From: UBA1359 sp029570385
Lineage (GTDB): Bacteria > Patescibacteriota > Patescibacteriia > Patescibacteriales > Patescibacteriaceae
NCBI GenBank assembly: GCA_035351315.1
Contig: DAOPVX010000002.1
Span: forward strand, 1 to 64,000
Direction: 5' to 3'
DNA: 64,000 bases
The translations under genes were made by a program, and so were the position numbers. The notes under the pieces are model-generated. The model was given only the letters and a program-made list of their open reading frames with translations, ran no database searches and was not told where the DNA came from. Positions 24,985-33,285 of this stretch are shown here, piece by piece; positions within the stretch are counted from its first letter, which is position 1, and every line of letters begins with the position of its first letter.

Positions 24985-25716
24985 ATGATTATCGGCGGAT
25001 TACAGCCAGTTAGTCTGCTTGATTATCCTGATAAAATTTCCGCTATTGTTTTTACTCAAGGTTGTAATTTTCACTGTCGATACTGTTATAATCCCATGCT
25101 TGTCCGGCCGGCAACGGTTGGTGTTACCAATACCACAGGTCAGCCAGTTTATTCGTTGGCTGACCTGTGGGCGTTTTTAGATCAACGGCAAGATCGCTTG
25201 GAAGCCGTAGTGGTGACTGGCGGCGAACCAACTCTCCATCATGATTTGCCGGAATTTATCACTGAGATCAAGCGACGCGGCTTATTGGTTAAACTAGACA
25301 CTAACGGAACAGCCAGCCAAATGGTTAAACAGTTGGTGCAAGACGGTTTAATTGATTATTTAGCTATGGATATTAAGGCTCCTTGGAATAAATATGATCA
25401 AATAATGCCTTTACCGGCGGATATTTTGAGTCGCTTAACCGCTGAAGCTAAAATTACGGCCGAGTGGTTATTGACTGATCAACCATTGGATTATGAGTTT
25501 CGTACCACTGTGGTGCCACAGTTATTATCGGCGGCCGATATTAGCTTACTGGCCGAACAGTTGATTGGCGCTCGATCTTGGTATTTACAAAAAGCTCGGC
25601 TGGCTGGTGATTTATTGGATCCTAGCTTAGTGGGGCAGAGAGTCTATACTGATGCTGAAATGGTTGAGTTATTAGCTATAGCTAAAGCTAAGGTGCCAAC
25701 CGCCCAGATTCGTTGA
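24985..25716 (+). CDS. nrdG: Anaerobic RNR-activating radical SAM protein
   Basis: A 243-residue radical SAM enzyme that installs the glycyl radical on the reductase. The iron-sulfur motif is FTQGCNFHCRYCYNP (C-x3-C-x2-C), followed by the SAM-binding GGEP motif (VVTGGEPTLHHDLPEF) and KLDTNGT. It is of the longer NrdG type (about 240 residues) common in anaerobes and archaea. The ATG at 24985 is preferred to a TTG at 24976, which lies inside the previous gene. It closes the nrd operon. Confidence 0.93.
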   Translation: MIIGGLQPVSLLDYPDKISAIVFTQGCNFHCRYCYNPMLVRPATVGVTNTTGQPVYSLADLWAFLDQRQDRLEAVVVTGGEPTLHHDLPEFITEIKRRGLLVKLDTNGTASQMVKQLVQDGLIDYLAMDIKAPWNKYDQIMPLPADILSRLTAEAKITAEWLLTDQPLDYEFRTTVVPQLLSAADISLLAEQLIGARSWYLQKARLAGDLLDPSLVGQRVYTDAEMVELLAIAKAKVPTAQIR

Positions 25717-25773
25717 TTGGTGAGCTAAAATTTTTTTGCTATAATATTGATATCAATTAGCTTAATTTATTTT

Positions 25774-25989
25774 ATGGATGAAGATTTGCGGCGAGTTTTA
25801 GCCGACCAAGCAGCAGCCATTGCCGAGATTCGGGAAAACACCCGATTGATTTATCGGTATGTTTATTGGCAAAGAATTCTTAGCTGGATTAAATGGCTTC
25901 TGCTTCTCCTGTCTTTATTAGCTGGTGTTATCTATTTGCCGCCGTTATTAAAAGATTATTTTAGTTTGTATAACTCAATTTTGCGGTAA
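25774..25989 (+). CDS. Small single-pass membrane protein, unknown
   Basis: A 71-residue hypothetical protein. A polar, helical N-terminal half (MDEDLRRVLADQAAAIAEIR) precedes one transmembrane helix near residues 38-58 (WIKWLLLLLSLLAGVIYLPP). No family is recognised. It has its own TATAAT at 25740-25745, no good -35 and no Shine-Dalgarno; the ATG follows TTTT. It ends 4 bases before prfB, so the two may be cotranscribed. Confidence 0.6.
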   Translation: MDEDLRRVLADQAAAIAEIRENTRLIYRYVYWQRILSWIKWLLLLLSLLAGVIYLPPLLKDYFSLYNSILR

Positions 25990-25993
25990 TCTT

Positions 25994-27113
25994 ATGCTTG
26001 AAATAGTTAATGGTCAAAATATTGAGGCGGTCCGTCAACGCCTTCTAGAGATTGGGAGGTGGCTTTGACCTAGCTGCCAAGCAGCGGCAACTAGCCACTT
26101 TGCAAGCAAAAGCTCAGACACCCGATCTGTGGTCTGATCCTGAACAAGCCGGCCAATTATTAAAAAGGATTGAAGTTATTCAAACCGAAATTAATAATTA
26201 TCAGGCCACTGAACAGCGTTTAGCCGACTTAGCCGCCTTAGCTGCGACTGGCGAAATCGATGCCATCACTGCCGATTTAGTGCAGACTGAACTGCAACAA
26301 ATTATTCAACTTATCGAGCAGCTGGAAAATAGTCGTTTTTTTGATCAGCCGCACGATGATTTGCCGGTTATTTTGTCAATTCACGCCGGCACTGGCGGTG
26401 TTGATGCTCAAGATTGGGCTCTGATATTAGAGCGAATGTATCTGCGCTATGCTGATCGACAGGGTTGGTCTAGTCAAGTTTTAGATGAACAGGCCGGTAA
26501 TGAGGCTGGCATTAAAAGTGTTACCTTGCGTCTAGCTGGTCCGCTGGCTTATGGTTTTTTACGCGGTGAAGGTGGCACTCATCGGCTATTGCGTAATTCG
26601 CCGTTTAATGCTCAACATTTGCGACAAACCTCTTTTGCCCTGGTTGAAGTTATCCCGGAATTGCCGGCTATTGAAGCGCCGGCAATTACTGAGAATGAAT
26701 TACAGATTGATGTTTTTCGTTCTTCCGGTCCGGGCGGTCAAGGCGTAAATACGACTGATTCGGCGGTGCGGTTGACTCATTTACCCAGCGGTTTAGTGGT
26801 AACTTGCCAAAGTGAACGTTCGCAACATCAAAATAAAATTTTGGCTTTGGCCGTTTTACAATCCAAGTTGGCCCAGCAGCAAGCCGAAAAACTGAATCAG
26901 CAAAAGCAAACACTTAAAGGTCAACAAATTAAAGCTGATTGGGGTTTGCAAATCAGATCGTATTTTTTATATGGCAGCCAAATTATTAAAGATCATCGCA
27001 CCGCAGTCAGCACTAGCGATGTCGCCGGGGTTTTAGACGGTAAATTAGAGTTATTTTTAAAGGCTTACTGGTTATGGGATTGGCAGCGGCGTCAAGCCGA
27101 TCCGTCTGCTTAA
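25994..27113 (+). CDS. prfB: Peptide chain release factor 2, expressed by programmed +1 frameshift
   Basis: RF2 reads UGA and UAA stop codons. The reading frame starts at 25994 and runs 24 codons to a TGA at 26066-26068. After a +1 slip on CTT (skipping the T at 26066) it continues from 26067 to 27113, for 372 residues in total. The second part shows the peptide-anticodon tripeptide in RNSPFNA, diagnostic of RF2, and the catalytic SSGPGGQGVNTTDSA (GGQ). The leader peptide MLEIVNGQNIEAVRQRLLEI is a normal RF2 N-terminus, which confirms that the two pieces are one gene. Confidence 0.95.
26055..26069 (+). promoter_or_regulatory. Programmed +1 frameshift site in prfB
   Basis: GGGAGGTGG is an internal Shine-Dalgarno-like stretch placed directly before CTTTGAC, which holds the slippery CTT and the in-frame TGA. 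This is the classical RF2 autoregulation signal: low RF2 makes the ribosome pause at UGA and slip forward. No frame repair is needed. Confidence 0.95.
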
Positions 27114-27131
27114 AAGATAATTGATAAAACT

Positions 27132-28616
27132 ATGTCCGGAGGGGGACAATTCTTTCCGGCTAGCCGTTATTGGCTGGCTTTTATTTTCGGTATTGCGTTA
27201 GTCGGGTTGTGGCCGAGTCATTGGTCAGTGGCTTATTTTTATGGTGGTTTATTGGGGATTGCTTTGGCTGGTTTGACCGGTAAGCGGAAACGGTCAGTTT
27301 TAGTATTGGCTTTATGTTTAGTAATTGGTTTTTGGCGGGCCGACACTGCCTTGGTATCGGCCGTTACAACAGCATCATCTTTAAGTTCTAGCGGCGATAT
27401 AATTATTAAGGGGCGATTGGTCAGCCGACCGCAGCCTCGCTCTAGCGGTGGATCGCAGATGATTATTAAGGATATTAATTATTATAGCCATTCCGGCTGG
27501 CGCACTTGGCCCGGGCGAGTCCTGGTTTATGGTCCTGAAAGCTGGTTAAGCGGAGCTCAGGCTGGCCAAAGCTGGCAATTTAGCGGCCGTTTAGCCGCGT
27601 GGCCAGCCGGTGGTGTTTTCAGTTATCGTTATTATCTGTTTAATCGCAGCGCTCGGGCTATCTTACAGGCCGACCAGCGGCAGCTGGTGGCTAGCCAGCC
27701 CCAAAACTGGTGGTTTTATTTGGTTAATGGCCAAGAGCGCTTATCTCAGGCGTTAGCCAATAGTTTGCCAGAACCGGCGGCTAGTTTGGCTGGTCCCTTG
27801 GTTTGGGGTGGCGCAGGTCAAATATCGGCTGAGTGGCGTCAACGGCTGGCGATTACCGGTTTAAGCCATATTACCGCCGTGTCCGGTTTTAATATTAGCT
27901 TGTTGCTTGTTTTATTTATTGATAATTTTATTATTCTGGGCTGGCCGCGCCGCTGGGCCACAATTAGCGCCAGTTTGGTTATTGCTATTTATGTTTTAGT
28001 TATCGGGGCGCCAGCTTCAGCCGTGCGGGCCGGTCTTTTTGGTTTGTTATTGGTCTGGGGCCGTTATTGCGGTCGCCTGGGCCGGAGCGGCCATCTGCTT
28101 TTAATTAGCGCGGCGGTTATGTTGGCCATTAATCCTTTTTATTTTTGGGGTGATTTGGGTTTTAGTTTGTCATTTGCCGCGGTTTTCGGCCTGCTCTATT
28201 GGACTGAATTGTGGCAAAAATGGTTACGGCGGATACCGTTATTGCGGCTGCCACTGATTAGTGAAAATTTGGCAGTCACTCTGGCGGCTCAGATGTGGAC
28301 TTGGCCGTTAATTTTTTGGCAATTCGGTCAAATTTCCATGATAGCGCCATTGGCTAATTTATTGGTGGTTTGGGCTTTACCGTGGTTGACCATCTTTCTC
28401 TTGCTGGCTAGTCCCTTGGCTTGGCTCTGGCCAGCCGGCGGGGTTTTTATTTTTGCTCCAGCCGGTTGGTTGCTAAAGATTTTGTTAGCCATAATTGCTA
28501 ATTTAGCTAATTGGCCGGCGGCCGGTTTTATAGTAGAGTGGCCGAGTGGCTGGCGGATTGGGATCATTATAATTTATTATGGATTAACTGTGGTTTTGCT
28601 TAGACGAAGAAAATGA
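27132..28616 (+). CDS. comEC: ComEC/Rec2-type DNA uptake channel, competence domain only
   Basis: A 494-residue polytopic membrane protein. An N-terminal pair of helices is followed by a soluble OB-like segment (residues about 85-190), then the Competence core with GLSHITAVSGFNISLLL and GAPASAVRAGLFGLLLVWG, and about eight further helices. ComEC carries single-stranded DNA across the membrane. The usual C-terminal metallo-beta-lactamase-like domain is missing: the protein ends shortly after the last helix with RRRK. It starts 18 bases after prfB. A free-standing nuclease partner is not in the window. Confidence 0.88.
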   Translation: MSGGGQFFPASRYWLAFIFGIALVGLWPSHWSVAYFYGGLLGIALAGLTGKRKRSVLVLALCLVIGFWRADTALVSAVTTASSLSSSGDIIIKGRLVSRPQPRSSGGSQMIIKDINYYSHSGWRTWPGRVLVYGPESWLSGAQAGQSWQFSGRLAAWPAGGVFSYRYYLFNRSARAILQADQRQLVASQPQNWWFYLVNGQERLSQALANSLPEPAASLAGPLVWGGAGQISAEWRQRLAITGLSHITAVSGFNISLLLVLFIDNFIILGWPRRWATISASLVIAIYVLVIGAPASAVRAGLFGLLLVWGRYCGRLGRSGHLLLISAAVMLAINPFYFWGDLGFSLSFAAVFGLLYWTELWQKWLRRIPLLRLPLISENLAVTLAAQMWTWPLIFWQFGQISMIAPLANLLVVWALPWLTIFLLLASPLAWLWPAGGVFIFAPAGWLLKILLAIIANLANWPAAGFIVEWPSGWRIGIIIIYYGLTVVLLRRRK

Positions 28617-28634
28617 AGAGATTAGTTTTTCACC

Positions 28635-28663
28635 TTGCTTTTCCAAGGTCTTTTTGTTATGCT
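28635..28663 (+). promoter_or_regulatory. Candidate promoter of the valS operon
   Basis: TTGCTT at 28635-28640, a 17-base spacer and TATGCT at 28658-28663. The start codon is at 28687. A small palindrome (CCTTG, 6 bases, CAAGG) covers the -35 box and could be an operator. Confidence 0.45.
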
Positions 28664-28686
28664 AACAGCAGTTTCTCTTGATTTTT

Positions 28687-31314
28687 ATGACTGAATTAGC
28701 TAAAACCTACGAACCGCAAAATTACGAAGCGGCGATTTATCAGCGTTGGTTGGATAGCGGTTTATTTAATCCAGATAATTTGCCACTGCCGGCTGAAGCG
28801 CCCAACTATACTATTATTTTGCCGCCACCCAATATTACTGACAAGCTGCATTTAGGCCATGCCGCTATGTTGGCCATTGAAGATTTATTGATTCGCTATC
28901 ATCGAGCCCGCGGCTATCGGACATTATGGTTGCCCGGCACTGATCATGCCGCCATCGCTACCCAGAATGTTGTTGAGAAATTACTTTATCAGACCGAAGG
29001 CAAGACTCGCCATGATTATGGTCGGGAAGAGTTTTTGCGGCGCGTTTGGGAGTTTGTTGGGCCAACTAGAGAAACCATTTTGCATCAAATTAGAAGAATG
29101 GGCGCCTCGCTGGATTGGTCGCGGATGACTTTTACTATGGATGAGCCGCGACAAAAGGCAGTGCGGGTAATGTTTAAACAGATGTATGACGAGGGGGCGA
29201 TTTACCGGGGCGAACGGGTGGTTAATTGGTGTCCGCGTTGTCAAAGCACCTTGTCCGACGATGAGGTTGACTACAAAGAACAGCCGGCCGAATTATATAC
29301 TTTTAAATATTCAGCTGATTTTCCAATCGCTATTGCCACCACTCGGCCGGAAACCAAATTAGGCGATACAGCTGTAGCGGTCAATCCGCAAGATAAGCGT
29401 TATCAGCAATATATCGGCCAAACCTACCAGGTTGATTTTTGCGGCCAGCCATTGACGATTAAGATTATTGCTGATCGGTCGGTAGATATGGCTTTTGGTA
29501 CTGGCGCGGTCGGTGTGACGCCGGCTCATTCCATGACTGATTGGCAATTCAAAGAAAAACACGACTTAGCCGTGGTTAAAGTTATTACTCCTGATGGTTT
29601 AATGGCGGACAATCTTGGTCGTTTTAGCGGCTTGCCGGTTGCAGAAGCTCGTCAATTAGTGGTTGCTGAGCTAGGCCAGCGCCAGCTGTTAATTCAACAG
29701 ACAACTATTACCAATAATTTATCTATCTGTTATCGCTGCGGCACCGCTATTGAGCCTTTGCCATCGAAACAATGGTTTATTGGTGTTGATCGTCCCTTGG
29801 ACCGTTTGGGCGGCCGGTCGTTAAAACAAGCCGCCATGGCAGCGGTGGAACAGGGTCAAACCAAATTTGTGCCCGAGCGGTTTCAAAAACGCTACTTGGA
29901 TTGGATGGCTAATTTACATGATTGGTGTATTTCTCGGCAGATTTGGTTTGGCCACCAGATTCCGGTCTGGTATCGTGGTGAAGAAATAATGGTCAGCGAT
30001 ACTGCCCCTCATGGTGGCGATTGGCAGCAGGATCCGGATACTTTAGATACTTGGTTTTCATCGGGCATGTGGACTTTTTCCACTTTAGGCTGGCCGGATA
30101 ATTTTGTTGACGGTCAAAAGATTGGCGATTTAGCCCGATTTCATCCGACTCAAGTTTTAGAGACCGGTTATGACATCTTGACTCTGTGGGTGTCGCGCAT
30201 GATGATGATGACTCTTTTTGCTTTGGGTGAAGTGCCATTTACCGATGTTTATATGCACGGCTTGGTTTTGGATGAACATGGCAAGAAAATGAGCAAGTCC
30301 AAAGGTAACGGCCTTGATCCGTTAGATATGATTGAGCTTTATGGTACTGATGCCGTTCGCTTATCGTTATTGATCGGTATTACTCCGGGTAATGATTGTC
30401 GCCTGGGGACCGCTAAAATTGCCAGTTATCGTAATTTTGTCAATAAGCTTTGGAATATTGGTCGTTATATTTTGTCAGCACTGCCTGATAAAACAGTTTT
30501 TGTCCATAATAACATAGACTTAACACAAACAACTTGGGCTGACCGCTGGATTCTGAGCCGTTTTGATAAATTGGTTAAGACGGTTGGCCAACGCATTAGC
30601 CGCTATGAATTTTCATTAGCTGGTGAAGCTTTGCGCGATTTTACTTGGAATGATTTAGCTGATTGGTATTTGGAAATCAGCAAGATGGAGCCGACTAGTC
30701 AGAAAGCTAATATTTTGGGCTATATTTTTAAAAATCTATTGATTCTGTGGCAGCCGTTTATTCCTTTTGTGACTGAAGTCCTCTGGCAACAGCTCGGGAT
30801 TGATCAGCCGCTATTAATTGCTCAATGGCCAGAACAGTTGAGCGGTGATTGGGCAGATGCCGAATCTTTTACCATAGTTCAGCAATTAATTACTGAAATT
30901 CGCAATTTACGCAGCCATCAACAAATCGCTCCCAATCAAAACTTATCCGCCTTGATTATCGCCGGACAACAGGCCGAAGCCTTAAACAGTCAGATAGATT
31001 TATTAAAAAAATTGCGCACCGGTTTAGAACAAGTGGAGATTGTAGCTACTGGCTCAGCTCCGGCCGATTCTTTGGCTGGCGTTTGCGGTCAGATTAGTTT
31101 TTATTTATTTGGTCAAATTGACCAAACTGGCGCTCAAGCTAAGATTGCTAAGAAAATTGTTGAGCTGACAACGGCCATTGAGCAGTTATCTATCCGTTTA
31201 GCTAATCCTGAATTTATCGCTAAGGCGCCGAAAAAAATTATTTTAGCCGAACAAAATAAATTAGCTGATTGGCAAGCCGAATTGACGGCTCTAAATCAGC
31301 AAATAACTAAATAA
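28687..31314 (+). CDS. valS: Valyl-tRNA synthetase
   Basis: A class I synthetase of 875 residues with an editing domain. The HIGH motif is PPPNITDKLHLGHAAM and the KMSKS loop is HGKKMSKSKGNGLDPLDM. The CP1 editing domain (from about 195; ATTRPETKLGDTAVAVNP) removes mischarged threonine. The anticodon-binding domain is followed by a shortened C-terminal coiled coil (AKIAKKIVELTTAIEQLS). The ATG at 28687 is preferred to the TTG three codons upstream. It leads a close-packed run of synthetase genes. Confidence 0.95.
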   Translation: MTELAKTYEPQNYEAAIYQRWLDSGLFNPDNLPLPAEAPNYTIILPPPNITDKLHLGHAAMLAIEDLLIRYHRARGYRTLWLPGTDHAAIATQNVVEKLLYQTEGKTRHDYGREEFLRRVWEFVGPTRETILHQIRRMGASLDWSRMTFTMDEPRQKAVRVMFKQMYDEGAIYRGERVVNWCPRCQSTLSDDEVDYKEQPAELYTFKYSADFPIAIATTRPETKLGDTAVAVNPQDKRYQQYIGQTYQVDFCGQPLTIKIIADRSVDMAFGTGAVGVTPAHSMTDWQFKEKHDLAVVKVITPDGLMADNLGRFSGLPVAEARQLVVAELGQRQLLIQQTTITNNLSICYRCGTAIEPLPSKQWFIGVDRPLDRLGGRSLKQAAMAAVEQGQTKFVPERFQKRYLDWMANLHDWCISRQIWFGHQIPVWYRGEEIMVSDTAPHGGDWQQDPDTLDTWFSSGMWTFSTLGWPDNFVDGQKIGDLARFHPTQVLETGYDILTLWVSRMMMMTLFALGEVPFTDVYMHGLVLDEHGKKMSKSKGNGLDPLDMIELYGTDAVRLSLLIGITPGNDCRLGTAKIASYRNFVNKLWNIGRYILSALPDKTVFVHNNIDLTQTTWADRWILSRFDKLVKTVGQRISRYEFSLAGEALRDFTWNDLADWYLEISKMEPTSQKANILGYIFKNLLILWQPFIPFVTEVLWQQLGIDQPLLIAQWPEQLSGDWADAESFTIVQQLITEIRNLRSHQQIAPNQNLSALIIAGQQAEALNSQIDLLKKLRTGLEQVEIVATGSAPADSLAGVCGQISFYLFGQIDQTGAQAKIAKKIVELTTAIEQLSIRLANPEFIAKAPKKIILAEQNKLADWQAELTALNQQITK

Positions 31315-31315
31315 T

Positions 31316-32080
31316 ATGTGGTTTTTGAATCTATTATTATCATTATTAGCCATTGTAATTACTTGGTTGCTAGCCAGTTGGTCGGCTAGTTTTAGCAAGC
31401 GTTGGGCCAATCGTCATAAGGACAATAAGATTAATCCAACCATGCATTTGATTGTTCAGCGGGCAATTCAAACGGTTATCTATATTTTAGGCCTATTGAC
31501 TATCGGCCAGATTTGGCATATTAATATCGGACCGCTCTGGGCTGGGTTAGGTGTTGCCGGCGTGGCTATCGCTTTGGGTTTACAAGAAACTTTATCCAAT
31601 CTTTTTGCTGCCTTTTTTGTTATTATTGATAAAACTATTCGGGTTGGCGCTTATTTGAAATTGGACGATGGCACGGTAGCCAAAGTTGAGGATATCTCCT
31701 GGCGCTCTACTCGGTTGAAGGCGACCAGTGGCGAGCGAATTATTATGCCTAATCGTTTATTTGCTAATCAGAAGGTTATTGGTCGCAGTCAGACTGATAA
31801 AAACTGGATGGTGACTATTGAAGCTATCGCCGGCCCGGGCAGCCAATTGACCGAGGTTGAACAAGGTGCGTTGGCGGCTGGCCAGATAGTGGCTAAAAAA
31901 TATCCGGCCAAAACGGCTACGGTTAAGTTTTATTTTGACGAATTGACGGCCGCTGGCTTAAAATTTAAGTTAGTCATTAGTATTGACAGCGCTGCCAATG
32001 AAACAGCTGCCCGTCATGAATTATTAAAGAATTTGATTATTGAGCTGGCCAAGCGGTCTTGTCCGTTAGTTGGCCGTTAA
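31316..32080 (+). CDS. Small mechanosensitive channel (MscS family)
   Basis: A 254-residue membrane protein. Two N-terminal transmembrane helices are followed by the pore-lining TM3 (GPLWAGLGVAGVAIALGL, rich in Gly and Ala) and the beta-domain (DKTIRVGAYLKLDDGTVAKV, WRSTRLKATSGERIIMPN), the MscS signature. The C-terminal alpha/beta domain is present. It would release solutes under osmotic downshock. It starts 1 base after valS and ends 4 bases before tyrS, so it is cotranscribed with synthetase genes for no obvious functional reason. Confidence 0.9.
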   Translation: MWFLNLLLSLLAIVITWLLASWSASFSKRWANRHKDNKINPTMHLIVQRAIQTVIYILGLLTIGQIWHINIGPLWAGLGVAGVAIALGLQETLSNLFAAFFVIIDKTIRVGAYLKLDDGTVAKVEDISWRSTRLKATSGERIIMPNRLFANQKVIGRSQTDKNWMVTIEAIAGPGSQLTEVEQGALAAGQIVAKKYPAKTATVKFYFDELTAAGLKFKLVISIDSAANETAARHELLKNLIIELAKRSCPLVGR

Positions 32081-32084
32081 TTAT

Positions 32085-33284
32085 ATGATTAAGACTGATG
32101 CTAAATTGATTGATGAATTACTGGAACGTGGAGTAAATGAAGTAATTATTAAAGATCAGCTGCGGCAAAAACTTCTAAGCGGTCAAAAATTACGGATTAA
32201 GCTAGGCACTGATCCAACCAGTCCCAACCTGCATTTAGGTCGTTCTATTCCTTTGCTTAAACTGCGCGATTTGCAGCAATTAGGCCATCAGATTGTTTTA
32301 ATAGTTGGTGATTTTACCGGCGTCATTGGCGACACTTCCGATAAGGATAGCGAGCGGCCGATGCTATCGCCCGAAAAGATTCAGGCGAATATGGCTCAGT
32401 ATTTAAAGCAAGCCGGTCAATTAATTGATTTAGATAGCTGTGAATTTCATTATAATAGCGAGTGGTTAGGCCAACTAACTTATAATCAGATTGGCGAGCA
32501 AGCCGATCAGTTTTCGGTTGCTGAATTTATTGCTCGGGACAATATCCGCCGTCGTCTAGAAGCTGGTTCGCGGGTGTCGGTGCGTGAGATGCTTTATCCG
32601 TTGATGCAGGGCTATGACAGCGTTATGGTCAAGGCCGATGTTGAGCTGGGCGGGACTGATCAACGTTTTAATTTGTTGGCTGGCCGTAAACTGCAAGAAC
32701 ATTTTGGTCAGCCACCGCAAAATATTATCATGACCGAATTGGCTGAGGGCACTGATGGTCGCAAGATGAGTTCCAGCTGGGGGAATACTATTAATTTTAC
32801 CGATGAACCGCAGACCATGTATGCTAAAGTCATGGGCATCAGCGATGATTTAATTATCAAATATTTTATTTTAATGACACGCTGCCCCTTGAGCCAAATC
32901 ACAGAATACGAACAAGCTATCCAAGGCGGCGCTAACCCGCGCGATGCGAAAATGGCGCTAGCCAAAGAAATTGTCAATATTTATCATGGCCAAGTCGCGG
33001 CTGATCAAGCTGAAGCCTATTTTATTAAAGTTGTTCAGCAGAAGTCATTACCGGAGGATATTGCTACCATTGCTTTAACTAAGAGCGACTGGCCGATTAT
33101 TGATTTATTATTAGACATTAAGGCGGTCACCAGCCGTGGAGAGGCTCGGCGCTTAATTGAGCAGGGCGGTGTTAAATTAGCCGAGCAAACGATTACTGAT
33201 AGTCAATTATTAGTTAAATTAAGCGCTAAGCCGATTTTATTACAAAAGGGTAAGAAACAATATTGGTATTTGGTTGCTGAATAA
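32085..33284 (+). CDS. tyrS: Tyrosyl-tRNA synthetase
   Basis: A class I synthetase of 399 residues. The HIGH-like motif is PTSPNLHLGRSIPLL (His-Leu-Gly-Arg) and the KMSKS-like loop is GTDGRKMSSSWGN. GDFTGVIGDTSDKD lies between them. A C-terminal S4 RNA-binding domain is visible (TSRGEARRLIEQGGVKL). The sequence pattern is of the TyrZ-like branch. The ATG at 32085 is preferred to a TTG at 32070 that lies inside the MscS gene. argS follows after 1 base. Confidence 0.94.
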   Translation: MIKTDAKLIDELLERGVNEVIIKDQLRQKLLSGQKLRIKLGTDPTSPNLHLGRSIPLLKLRDLQQLGHQIVLIVGDFTGVIGDTSDKDSERPMLSPEKIQANMAQYLKQAGQLIDLDSCEFHYNSEWLGQLTYNQIGEQADQFSVAEFIARDNIRRRLEAGSRVSVREMLYPLMQGYDSVMVKADVELGGTDQRFNLLAGRKLQEHFGQPPQNIIMTELAEGTDGRKMSSSWGNTINFTDEPQTMYAKVMGISDDLIIKYFILMTRCPLSQITEYEQAIQGGANPRDAKMALAKEIVNIYHGQVAADQAEAYFIKVVQQKSLPEDIATIALTKSDWPIIDLLLDIKAVTSRGEARRLIEQGGVKLAEQTITDSQLLVKLSAKPILLQKGKKQYWYLVAE

Positions 33285-33285
33285 T

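Noticed and set aside
25994..26068. A short separate peptide gene or a pseudogene start before RF2
   Set aside because: The leader has the normal RF2 N-terminal sequence and ends at the classical CTTTGAC slip site, so it is the first part of prfB.
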